NCBI RefSeq assembly: GCF_009792315.1
Contig: NZ_CP045542.1
Span: 248,001-312,000, forward strand
Direction of reading: 5' to 3'
From: Mycoplasma sp. NEAQ87857
Lineage (GTDB): Bacteria > Bacillota_I > Bacilli_A > Mycoplasmatales > Metamycoplasmataceae
Length of the DNA: 64,000 nt
This document shows positions 37,584-47,839 of this stretch, piece after piece. Both the position numbers and the translations under genes were made by a program. Below the pieces are notes generated by a model. That model saw nothing but the letters and a program-made list of their open reading frames with translations, searched no databases and was not told where the DNA came from. Position 1 is the stretch's first letter; each line of letters opens with the position of its first letter.

Positions 37584-38138
37584 TTATAAATATTTTGCAT
37601 TTTTATTTTTTAATCATGGTGATTTTTGTTTGATACGATCAATAAATAATTTTCCATCTAAATGATCTAACTCATGTTGGAACACAATAGCTAAATATCC
37701 ACTAAGAGTAAAACGCATAAATTTACCTTCGTTGTAGCTATATGCTTCAACAACGATTTTTTCACTTCTATGCACATATCCTTCTTGATTTGGTCAATCT
37801 TCAGGAACACTTAAGCACCCTTCACCTTCTGCTAAAGCGATTTTTTTATCGCTTTTATAAACTAATTTAGGGTTAAATAAAACATCTTTAAATAAAACTT
37901 TATGATCTTCTGTTTGAACAAAAACATAAAATGCTCTTTTTAAAATTCCATATTGTACAGCTGCTACTCCAACTCCTGGTCTAAATTTTGTCCCTTCTGT
38001 TTGTGAATCATCAATGTGATAAATCATTCTTTCTGCTAATTCTTTATCTTCATCGCTTAATGGAAGAGCTACTTCCTGCGATCTTTTCCTTAAAACTTTT
38101 TCAGGTAATTCTGTTAATACTATATTAAATTTTTCCAT
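37584..38138 (-). CDS. def: peptide deformylase
   Basis: 184 aa metallo-enzyme that removes formyl from N-terminal Met. All three motifs are present: GVGVAAVQYG (motif 1), EGCLSVPED (motif 2, metal Cys) and HELDHLDG (motif 3, two metal His and catalytic Glu). Its substrate depends on the initiator tRNA encoded at 2671. A TGA Trp codon follows motif 2. A TATAAT 9 nt before the ATG and no Shine-Dalgarno imply a leaderless mRNA. Confidence 0.97.
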
Positions 38139-38147
38139 ATTATTTAT

Positions 38148-38153
38148 ATTATA
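38148..38153 (-). promoter_or_regulatory. -10 box of def (leaderless start)
   Basis: Minus-strand TATAAT separated from the def ATG by 9 nt, with no Shine-Dalgarno between them. Confidence 0.6.
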
Positions 38154-38183
38154 TAATATTAACTATATTTAAGTGGAGGACTT

Positions 38184-38849
38184 GTGATTTATTCTATTTT
38201 TATTAATATTGCTTTTTTAATTTTTGGTTATTTGATTGGATCGATAAATTTTGCTATTTTAATCGGTCATAAAACCAAACAATTGGATGTAAGAGATTAT
38301 CATTCAAAAAATGCTGGAGCTACTAATTCTACTAGGGTTTTAGGTAAGAAATTAGGTTTAATTATTTTAATTTTAGATATCTTAAAAGCTTTAATTCCTG
38401 TTTTAATAGTAAGGTCATTAATTTATGCTTTTCCTATTGGTGAATATTTATTTTATTTATTTCCTATAATTACTGGATTTGGAGTAGTGGTGGGTCATAT
38501 TTATCCAGTATTCTTTAAATTTAAAGGTGGAAAAGGTGTTGCTTGTTGTGTTGGTGTGTTAATTGCAATTAATTCATTATTACTTTTAATTGCTGCAGTT
38601 TTCTTTTTTGGAATTATCTTTTTATTCAAATATGTTTCTCTTGCAAGTATATCAACCGCAGTAATTATGACTATTTTTGTATTCATCCCTTGATTTTCAT
38701 CTTCAATACTAGGTTGAACCACAATTAATCCATCATTATTTTATGTTAATGGAATATTTTACATATTATCAGCTGCATTGTTAATTTATTCTCATCGTAG
38801 TAATATAATAAGATTAATTAACCATCAAGAAAGAAAAATAAAATTTTAA
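38184..38849 (+). CDS. plsY: acyl-phosphate glycerol-3-phosphate acyltransferase
   Basis: 221 aa integral membrane enzyme that makes lysophosphatidic acid, the first step of phospholipid synthesis. Family marks: GYLIGSINFAILIGH, the block HSKNAGATNSTRVLG and HIYPVFFKFKGGKGVA. The chosen start is GTG at 38184, placed 4 nt after GGAGG (38175-38179); no in-frame ATG fits. Two TGA Trp codons lie near the end. Confidence 0.95.
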
Positions 38850-38854
38850 TAATT

Positions 38855-38881
38855 CAATAGTTCTAATGGACTATTTTTTAT
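38855..38881 (+). terminator. plsY terminator
   Basis: Stem AATAGT / ACTATT with an 8-nt loop followed by a T run. Confidence 0.7.
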
Positions 38882-38925
38882 ATTTTTTATTCATAAAATT
38901 CTTTAAATCGGTTCAAAAACAATCG

Positions 38926-38943
38926 ATATATATATATATATAT
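38926..38943. repeat. (AT)9 microsatellite
   Basis: Eighteen nt of AT repeats about 90 nt upstream of the 39033 gene. Same unit and length as the tract at 22992-23009. Confidence 0.8.
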
Positions 38944-39032
38944 GCAACATTCATTATAGAGAACATTTCCTTATTTCTAGTGTATAAATAAACTAGAACA
39001 CATTTAAGTGTCAATATAGAAGAAGGAGATAT

Positions 39033-39443
39033 ATGAACTCATTAAAATCAAAAATTCAAAAAGCGTGATGAGCTAATATGGTTCTTTGAATCATTTCAGT
39101 TGTATTTACCATTTTTTACTTTATTCCATTTTTATACTTAGTTAACCTTGTATTTAGTTGAATATTTGGTCTAGGATTTTTCATAGCAATGATTGTATTA
39201 GGAGTTTTCTTAAATAAAGCTAAAAATTCAAGTGTTCCTCAAAGGATTAAATCTGCTGCTAAAACATCAAGTGTTATTTTCTTTGTTTTATCAGGTATCC
39301 AAGTATTTACATTAATCCTTGGATCAATTCCACTTATTGGATTAGCTGCAGCTGTTATTAACTTTATTGCATTTATTATTTGAATCGTTGCAATGGTAAA
39401 AGCTCGTTACACATATAAAGAAATGAGCGAACGTTCAGAATAA
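39033..39443 (+). CDS. small four-helix membrane protein
   Basis: 136 aa, starting MNSLKSKIQKAWWANMV. About four hydrophobic segments with the layout of DUF4870-like small membrane proteins: helix pair, loop with AKNSSVPQRIKSAAKTSS, helix pair, charged tail. AGAAGGAGAT gives a strong ribosome site. Function unknown. A strong terminator follows. Confidence 0.8.
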
Positions 39444-39451
39444 TATATCTA

Positions 39452-39481
39452 AATAATCTTCATATGAAGATTATTTTTTTA
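39452..39481 (+). terminator. terminator of the 39033 gene
   Basis: Palindrome AATAATCTTCAT / ATGAAGATTATT followed by seven T residues. Confidence 0.88.
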
Positions 39482-39555
39482 TTAATTATTGTCAAAGTAT
39501 TAAATTAACTTATTATTAAAAATTTTAAAATTACAATGTAAATTTTTGAAAAAGT

Positions 39556-39583
39556 TAAAAAAGAGCATTTTAAATGCTCTTTT
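39556..39583 (-). terminator. terminator of the first tandem lipoprotein gene
   Basis: Stem AAAAGAGCATTT / AAATGCTCTTTT with almost no loop, directly after the 39584 stop on the minus strand. Confidence 0.85.
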
Positions 39584-40963
39584 TATGTTTTTTTTGTTAA
39601 AACTTGGAAATCCTGCAGGTTTGGTGGTAGGTCTAAATGTTGATTCATTTCATTCTTTAGGAATATATTTTGGTTTGATTATCTCTTTCCCCTTTAACAA
39701 TTCTTTTTTAAAGTCTAAATTTAAAAATTCAATGCCATTTAGTTTAAAGTTTTTAAACTCATCATCTGATAAATAAAGACCTATTGCTTGATGTTTAATT
39801 TCTTGTATTGGTTTAATATCATCAAGATTGGTTATATTAATCCTGCGACCTCAACTATTTTTAACACCATTTATAATTTTATTTTCAACAAATGAATATG
39901 TATCTATGTCTTTTCTATTATGTATCCCTACATCTTTTACTAAGTATAATGTATTTTTATTAAATAAAGGTGTAATGTAATTTAAATCAGTTATTAATCG
40001 ATGATCATAAAATGATGTGTGTTTGTATTCTAAATCAATAATGAGAATGTTTTTCTCTTGGATATTGCTTGAGTTTCCATATGGTAATGACACATATTCA
40101 TTTATATGTTTCTTAATATTTTCTTTAGATATGAGTAATAAATTAATTTTTAACTCAGGATTTGTATTTTGTATTTTGTTAAAGATTTCTGGTTGATAAA
40201 AATAAACACCATCATTATTTCCGCTGTTAGGTGGTAAATGAAAGACAGAGATATTATTTCATTCGTTTTTTGTAATTAATGCATTAGATGAAAATTCAAA
40301 TCTATCAATATAATTGCCGGTAAAATAATTTATATATGTTGTTTTATTGTTCGATTCGTTTTTTACTCAGTTAGGAATATTTAATCAATCACTATTTTTG
40401 AATTCGTCATTAGCTAATATTTTCTTATCAATGATACTTTCATATTCCTTGCTATTTAAGTTAGTATCATATTCTTTTGTTCAAAAACCATGTTTTTTAA
40501 TAGCTTTTATAGGTAATGAGACTTTTATAAGATCAATAGTAGTTATCAATTTCGCATCTTTTATGAATTTCTTATAAAATTCATTATATATACTTTTATA
40601 ATCTTTCTCATATCTGCTGCTGAATAAAAGTTCTTTAGATTGTTTATCAAATTCCCAAGGTCAATAACCGATTTTTTGAAAATCAATAGCGAAAACCGTA
40701 TTCAATTTCATTTTATTTAATTCATTATTTCAATCATCTATTTCTTTGTTACTATTCTCATTTATCTTATTTAATTTATCAATGTTGTATTTCTTGATAA
40801 TTAGTTTAGAAATTGTCTCTTCTTTTTCTTGTGTTCTAGAACAAGATACTATGGGTAATAAAACGGATAATGATGCTAATGGAATAAAAATTAGGTTTTT
40901 GAGTTTCTTAATATTTAATTTTAGTTCTATACTAAACATATTTTTTATAAATTTCTTTTTCAT
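39584..40963 (-). CDS. lipoprotein, tandem paralogue 1
   Basis: 459 aa when TGA is Trp. Signal peptide with a lipobox ending PIVSC (Cys at 41). The start MKKKFIKNM at 40963 is chosen by analogy with the paralogue at 41098; an in-frame ATG three codons upstream is possible. The mature protein has mixed alpha/beta character and conserved blocks shared with its neighbour: YWPWEFDKQSK, KKHGFWTKEYDTNLNSKEY, YFTGNYIDRF, INEYVSLPY and FKNFKLNSIEFLNLDF-like. I do not recognise the family. The pair arose by tandem duplication and the copies have diverged mainly in the middle and C-terminus. Confidence 0.8.
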
Positions 40964-41097
40964 GATTGCCATTCATTTTTAGATAATTTTTATTTATCCA
41001 TAGAAGTTTTTTACTTTTATTTTGTGTGCATTTTTATGGATTTTTGCAATATAAATTCTAAATAAAACAATATAAATAGGATAATTTTTAATTATGA

Positions 41098-42459
41098 TTA
41101 GCCTATAGTAACTTCCCTTCAGTTTTTTTCTCATTCTATAAGGTTATATTCTGGCTTAATCTTATTTTTTCCTTTTAATATTTCTTTTTTGAAATCTAAA
41201 TTTAAAAATTCAATACTATTCAATTTAAAGTTTTTAAACTCATCATCTGATAAATGAATTCCTATTGCTTGGTGTTGAGTTTCTTGTTTAGGTTGAACAT
41301 CCTTTAGATTGATATTTTTAAATTTATAACCTAGACTTTTTCTAACACCATCTATAACATACTCACTATCATAATATAGAAAAGGGGAATCATTATTTCT
41401 GTTATGTTTTCCTATATCTTTCACTAGGTATAGTGTATTTTTATTGAATAAAGGTGTAACGTAATTTAAATTGGTCATTAGTAGATGGTTATAAAATGAT
41501 GTATATTTATACTCTAAATCAATAATTAGAATGTTTTTTTCTTGAATGTTGTTTGAATTTCGATATGGTAGTGATACATATTCATTTATATGTTTCTTAA
41601 TATTTTCTTTAGATATAAGATATAAATTGATTTTTAATTCAGGGCTTGTGCTTTGAATTTCATTAAAAATTTCTGATTGATAAAAATCTACATTATGTTT
41701 CCCACCACTACTTCCGTATTGATAATAAGGTTGGTGAAAAATCAAGATATCATTTCATTCATTTTTTGTAATTAACTTATTTGGAGAAAATTTAAATCTA
41801 TCGATATAGTTACCGGTAAAGTAGTTTATGTGTATTATTTTATTGTCAGTGTCACTTTTTACTCAAGTGGGTGTAATTAACGAAATGCTAGTCTCAAATT
41901 CTTCATTAACTAATATTTTTTTATCAATAATACTTTGGTATTCTTTGCTATTTAAGTTAGTATCATATTCTTTTGTTCAAAAACCATGTTTTTTAATAGT
42001 TTTTATAGGTAATGAAACATTTATAAGATCAATAGTAGTTATTAATTTCGCATCTTTTATGAATTTCTTATAAAATTCATGGTATATACTTTTATAATCT
42101 TTCTCAAATCTATCTCTTGATAAAAGATATTTAGATTGTTTATCAAATTCCCAAGGTCAATACCCGATACTTCTAAAATCAGCAGCAAAAAGAGTGTTGA
42201 GCTTCATTTTATTCAATTGTTTTTCTCACTCTTCTATTTCATCTTCGCTTTTTTCATTTATCTTGTCTAATTTATAAATATTGTATTTTTTAACAATTAA
42301 TTGTGCAATCCTTTTTTCTTTTTCTTGCGTTCTAGAACAAGATACAATGGGTAATAAAATGGGTAATGATGCTAATGGAATAAAAATTAGGTTTTTGAGT
42401 TTCTTAATATTTAGTTTTAGATTTGTATTAAGCATATTTTTTAAAAATTTCTTTTTCAT
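41098..42459 (-). CDS. lipoprotein, tandem paralogue 2
   Basis: 453 aa, same architecture as the 39584 lipoprotein: signal peptide with PIVSC, Cys at 41, then the shared blocks. The start at 42459 has AAAGG 4 nt upstream; the in-frame ATG at 42471 lacks a site. It differs from its twin around the FHQPYYQYGSSGGK loop and at the C-terminus (EWEKNWREVTIG). Several TGA codons are Trp. Likely surface-exposed. Function unknown. Confidence 0.8.
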
Positions 42460-42471
42460 GATGCCTTTCAT

Positions 42472-42947
42472 TTTTTAAATAATTTTTTTATTAACGAAAC
42501 TCCTTTCTACTTTTATTTTATTCTTTTCTATATTAGATTTTTTAAAATTCTTGCACCATAAAAAGTAAAAAATTAATATAAAAAAAGTAGTATAAACCAA
42601 GACAAAAAAAGATGGCATTCATATCCATCTTTCACTCTAGTTTAATATACTCATTTAAATTATTTTCCTATTATCAAAAAAAGTATTAGAAGTTAAAAAA
42701 TATTAATTACAATGTAAAATTTGCAAAAAATATTAAAAAACATATTTTTTAAGCGTTTTATTAACTTTTTTATTAATGTTGGAAACTTTAAGAATAAAAA
42801 AATAATCCTTGATTAAGGATTATTTTGTAGGACCAATTTTTTATTAATCGCTATTGGTTTGCGATAAATATATATACATATTATTAATTAATTTCAATTC
42901 ATATATATTCTATATAAAAATTAAAATATCTCTAGTAAAAAATGATA
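42472..42947. other. spacer with two hairpins
   Basis: About 475 nt without a gene. It holds a hairpin AAAGATGG / CCATCTTT (42608-42632) and a stronger one AATAATCCTT / AAGGATTATT followed by T on the minus strand (42800-42826), which look like terminator remnants. The rest is featureless AT-rich sequence. Confidence 0.5.
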
Positions 42948-42980
42948 TTTTGCATAAAAATTGCATTTTTTTATGCAAAA
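42948..42980 (-). terminator. ecfT terminator
   Basis: Stem TTTTGCATAAAAA / TTTTTATGCAAAA with a 7-nt loop, 9 nt after the ecfT stop on the minus strand. Confidence 0.7.
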
Positions 42981-42988
42981 TTGCTGTT

Positions 42989-43987
42989 TTATACAATTCT
43001 AATGTATGAATATCAAGGATAATCAGCTATTATGGTTGAAAAATAATGAATTTCTAAACTAATTAAAGTTGTAATTGTAATAACAATTAATAGAATAATT
43101 ACATCTCTTCAAGAAAATGTTAATTTTCTATATCTGGTTCTTACTGCATAAGGATCATAACCTCTTGTTTCCATTGAATTACCTAAATCTTCAGCTTTAG
43201 CAAATGATGAAACAAATAAAGGAATAATTAATGTAGTAAAAGCTTGAATTTTATCTTTTATGTTACCGTGTCTAAAATCAACCCCTCTACTTGATTGAGC
43301 TTTCATAATTCTTTGAGCTTCATCTAATAAAGTAGGAATAAATCTTAAAGCAATAGAAATAATCATCGCAATAATATGAACAGGTATAAAAAATAGTTTT
43401 AATGGTCATAAAACATCTTCTATTGATTTAGTTAATAAAATCGGTCTAGTAGTATTTGTTAATAATGACATGCTTAAAATCATTATGTAAATTCTAAAAA
43501 ATACCATTATAGTTCTATTAACTGCATCATAAGAAAATCCATATAAGTTTTGGAATGAAACTTTGTTATTTTGAACAGTTTTTAATACATCTAAGCTAGT
43601 TAATTTAGCTTCTACAGTGGATAAAGAATCTTTAGCAATATCTAATGTTTTTATATCACCAGAGTTTTTGACTGCTATTTTTCAAAAACCATTTACAAAA
43701 TAATTATCTTTTAATACAGTTTCTAAATCTACAGTATATAAATTAACTAAAAAGATAACTAAAGCAATATAAAAAGGAATTTTCACCATTCTTAAAACAG
43801 TTAAAAAACTTTTAGTAATCATTAATTGAACAATGATTAGCGGGATTAAAAGTAACCCAACATCAACTACAGATCTAACTAAAAAGATTAAAACAATATA
43901 GAAAATATTGATTAGAAGTTTTAATCTTGGATCAACTCTATATAAAAATCCATTTCCAGGGATATATCTACCAAAAACACTTTTCAT
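42989..43987 (-). CDS. ecfT: energy-coupling factor transporter transmembrane protein EcfT
   Basis: 332 aa. The family core is present: an N-terminal helix block (RLKLLINIFYIVLIFLV), and the two coupling-helix motifs near AQSSRGVD and METRGYDP (Ala-Arg-Gly type) that contact the ATPases. It is longer than usual because of a non-membrane insert of about 60 residues (around 90-150). EcfT joins EcfA1/EcfA2 to substrate-binding S components for vitamin or metal uptake. It lies 1 nt after ecfA2. Confidence 0.92.
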
Positions 43988-43988
43988 A

Positions 43989-44924
43989 TTATCCCCTTCC
44001 TTTATTAGTTAAATAATTATTTAAAAATTCAGCTAATTCATCAATTGATGTAACTTTAGGTACATCAATTCCTTTAACTCTTAATTTATTAACAAATTCT
44101 AATAATTTAGGTGGTTGAAGATTATTTTGCTTAAGAAATTCTACATCATTTAGAATTTCATAAACATCTCCATCTTTTGCAATTTTACCTTTTTTAAGCA
44201 ATACAACTCTTGAAGCTCTTTCAAGCACATTATCTAAATCATGAGTTACATTAATAATAGTTTTACCTTTTTTATTTAAATCACTTAAAATATCTAATAT
44301 TTCTTTAATACCAACAGGATCTAATCCTGCAGTTGGTTCATCCACGATTAAAACATCAGGTTCCATTGCTAAAATCCCTGCAATTGCTACTCTACGTTTT
44401 TGTCCACCACTAAGTTCAAATGGACTTCTTGATAGATATTCTTCACTTAAGCCAACCATTGCTAAATAATCTTTAGCTTTTTCATAAGCTACTTCTTTAC
44501 TTTGTCCATAAGCTATAGGTCCAAAAGTAATATCTTCTAAAATAGTTCCTTTAAATAATTGATATTCAGCAAATTGGAATACAACCCCAATTTTTTGTCT
44601 TATTTTTTTTGCTCCTTTAAAAGAATGTTTTCTTTTAGGATCAGGATAAATAAACTGAATTAAATCATCTTGTAAAACATATTTAGAATATTTTTTATTT
44701 TTAGCTAATTCTTGATCTTTATAAACTCACTCAATTTCTCCCATAGTAGGTTTTAATAAAGCATTTAAATGCTCAATTAATGTGGTTTTACCACTTCCTG
44801 TAGCTCCAATTATTCCAATGTATTCACCTTGATTAATTTCAAGATTTAAATTATCTAAAGCTTGAAATTCTCAAGGTGTTTTGGGTGTAAAAATATGAGA
44901 TAGATTTTTAACTTTTATTTGCAT
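43989..44924 (-). CDS. ecfA2: energy-coupling factor ATPase EcfA2
   Basis: 311 aa ABC ATPase. Walker [10 protein letters not shown] (around 39-47), Q-loop FQFAEYQLF, signature LSGGQKRR, Walker [14 protein letters not shown] and switch His in NVTHDLD are all present. A C-terminal extension past the nucleotide domain is typical of EcfA2. It overlaps ecfA1 by 10 nt. TGA Trp codons lie near the N-terminus. Pairs with EcfA1 to drive ECF transport. Confidence 0.94.
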
Positions 44925-45715
44925 ATTTCATTAATTAATTCCTTTTTGTTATATGTTGGAGTTACAGCATTGATTTTTTCACTAAGTTTATAAATAAAAG
45001 GTGAATCAATTTTAGCTAATTCAATAATTTCTTTATTATTTAATATTTCTTTAGGTGATCCTGCAGCTACAAGTTCTCCTTTTGAAAATACTAAACACTT
45101 ATCTGCTAAAATAGCTTCATCCATATCATGTGTAATTGAAATTAGAGTTTTATTTTTATTCCTTTGAATCTCTTGAATAATCTTAATCACACTACTTTTT
45201 CCTTTTGGATCTAGCATTGAAGTAATTTCATCAAAAATAATAACTTCAGGATCTAAAGCTAAAACTGATGCTATGGCAACTCTTTGCTTTTGACCTCCAG
45301 ATAAATGCTCTGGTTCACGTTCTAAATAATCTTGCATATCTACCTTAGTAGCAAATTCTACAATTTTATCTCTCATTTCTGATTGAGGAACTTGTCTATT
45401 TTCTAAACCAAAAGCAATATCATCCTCAACTGAAGAACCAACAAATTGATTATCTGGATTTTGAAAAATTATTCCAATTTTTTTTCTAATTTTTCTTAAA
45501 TTAGTTTTTTGATATTTAATTCCATCAATTTCTAAACTTCCAGATTGAGGTTTTAATAAAGCAACAAGCACTTTTGATAAAGTACTTTTACCACTACCAT
45601 TATGTCCTAAAACCGCTACATATTCCCCTCTTTTAATTTCAAAAGAAACGTTTTTTAAAGCAGGTTCACCTTCATCAGGTCTGTAATTAAATGTTATATT
45701 TTTGACTTTTATCAT
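44915..45715 (-). CDS. ecfA1: energy-coupling factor ATPase EcfA1
   Basis: 266 aa ABC ATPase. Walker [10 protein letters not shown] (around 37-45), Q-loop [10 protein letters not shown], signature LSGGQKQR, Walker [14 protein letters not shown] and switch His SITHDMD. The Q-loop DNQF and position first in ecfA1-ecfA2-ecfT support the call. No S component is in the window, as expected for a shared module. TAAAAT lies 6 nt before the ATG with no Shine-Dalgarno, so the operon mRNA may be leaderless. Confidence 0.95.
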   Translation of the reverse strand: MIKVKNITFNYRPDEGEPALKNVSFEIKRGEYVAVLGHNGSGKSTLSKVLVALLKPQSGSLEIDGIKYQKTNLRKIRKKIGIIFQNPDNQFVGSSVEDDIAFGLENRQVPQSEMRDKIVEFATKVDMQDYLEREPEHLSGGQKQRVAIASVLALDPEVIIFDEITSMLDPKGKSSVIKIIQEIQRNKNKTLISITHDMDEAILADKCLVFSKGELVAAGSPKEILNNKEIIELAKIDSPFIYKLSEKINAVTPTYNKKELINEICK

Positions 45716-45840
45716 AGTTAAATTTTAATAAAAAAACTATTTTTATTATGCATTTAATAAATTATTTAATTTGACTATTATGCTAATTCTATATATATTA
45801 ATTTATTAAATATTATTTAATAAAAGATTAAAATTAATTT

Positions 45841-47832
45841 ATGTCTATTTTTAAACTTCATTCTAATTATCAACCTAAAGGTGATCAACCTCAAGCAATT
45901 AAGCAGATGATTAAAAACATTAAACAAGGTAAAAAAATTCAAGTTCTTAAAGGGGTTACCGGAAGTGGTAAAACCTTTACAATGGCTAATGTTATTAAAG
46001 AATTTGATAAGCCTGTTTTAGTCCTTTCACATACTAAAACCCTAGCTAGTCAGTTATATAATGAGCTTAAAGCATTTTTTCCAGAAAATGCTGTAGAGTA
46101 TTTTATTAGTTATTTTGATTACTATCGTCCTGAAGCTTATATTCCTGAAACTGATAGCTATATTGAAAAAGATTCTAAAACTAATGAACAAATTGAAATT
46201 TTAAGACTAAGTGCTTTAAATTCTTTAATTACTCGTAAAGATGTAATTGTTGTAGCTTCTGTTAGTGCTATTTTTGGTGCATTAAATCCTGAAGTATATA
46301 AAGAATCTTTTTATCGTTTTTTTAAAACTCAAAAAATTTCAATGCATGATTTCATTTATAAATTAATTAATATTAATTATCAAAGAAATGATGTTGAGCA
46401 AAAAGTTGGTGAATTTGGAGTTAAGGGTGATGTTATTATTATTCGTCCTGCAGATGAAGAAGAAAATGCCTTAAGAGTTAGTTTTTATGATGATGAGATT
46501 GAAGAAATAGCTATTATTAACCATTTAAATAAAAGTGTTATTGAAAAAGTTAATATTTATACTTTATCTCCTGGAGATGAATATGCTACTAGCAATGATG
46601 TTTATAGTCAAATTACTCCATTAATATTAGATGAATTAGATAAACAAGTAGCTTATTTTGTTCAAGAAAATAAACATATTGAAGCTCAAAGAATTAATCA
46701 AAGAGTTAAAAATGATGTTGAAGATATGAATGAATTTGGACATTGCAAAGGTATTGAAAACTATGCAATGTACTTAGATAAAAGAACTTTTGGTCAAAGA
46801 CCTTATACTATTTTAGATTTCTTTCCTCAAGATTCATTGATGCTAATTGATGAGTCTCATCAATCTATTCCGCAATTAAGCGGAATGTATAAATCTGATC
46901 GTTCAAGAAAAGAAAAATTAGTTAATTATGGATTTAGATTACCTAGTGCAATGGAAAATAGACCATTAACTTTTAATGAATGAGAAACAGAGTTTAATTT
47001 TCAAAAAATATTTATTTCAGCAACTCCTGGAGAATATGAATTAGAAAAACAAGATGCTTCAACCATTAATTTATTTATTCGTCCTACAGGTTTAATAGAT
47101 CCTGAAATTATTATTAAACCTAATGAAAATATTATTGATGATATTTATGACACAGTAATAGATCAAAGAAGCAAAAATGAAAGAACAATAGTTTTTACCA
47201 CCACTAAAAGAACTGCAGAAGAAATATCTAATGCTTTAATTCAAAAAGGAATTAAAGCAGCATATATTCATTCAGATTTAAAAACCTTTGTAAGAAACGA
47301 AATATTAAGAAAACTTAGAATGGGTATTTTTGAAGTGGTTATTGCAATTAATCTTTTAAGAGAAGGAATTGACCTTCCAGAAGTTTCTAAAGTTTTAATT
47401 CTTGATGCTGATTCTACAGGATTAACTAGAGATTTAACTAGTTTAGTCCAATTGGTTGGTAGAGCCGCAAGAAACACCAATGGTCAAGCTATCTTTTATA
47501 CTAATAGAATCACCAAAAGCATTCAAGAATGTTTAGATGATAATGCTTTAAAGCGTAAATTACAAATTGAATACAACCAAAAACACAACATTGTACCAAA
47601 AACAATTATTAAAGATATTCCTGAGCCAATTTATGGTCATGGGTTAGATAATGTAATTGATTTATTAATTAAAAAATCTCAAGCAGGAAAACATTTAGAT
47701 GTTAATACATCGAAAGATAAAAAACATTTAATTAAAGAATTAACCAAACAAATGAATGAAGCTGCTAAAGCTTTAAACTTTGAAAAAGCAATTGAATTAA
47801 GAGATATTATTACAGAATTAGAAACACAATAG
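45841..47832 (+). CDS. uvrB: UvrABC system protein B
   Basis: 663 aa helicase-like damage-verification subunit of nucleotide excision repair. Walker A GVTGSGKT (around 39-46), the beta-hairpin region YYRPEAYIPETDSYIEKD that probes DNA, DESH box (LMLIDESHQS), helicase motif VI QLVGRAARN and the C-terminal UvrC-binding coiled coil (MNEAAKALNFEKAIELRD). A TGA Trp codon is at 46981-46983. TAAAAT 6-7 nt before the ATG suggests a leaderless mRNA. Co-transcribed with uvrA 7 nt downstream. Confidence 0.97.
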
Positions 47833-47839
47833 GAGCAAT

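Noticed and set aside
39444-42988. Insertion sequence or integrative element around the lipoprotein pair
   Set aside because: No transposase or integrase frame and no terminal inverted repeats were found; a tandem duplication explains the region.
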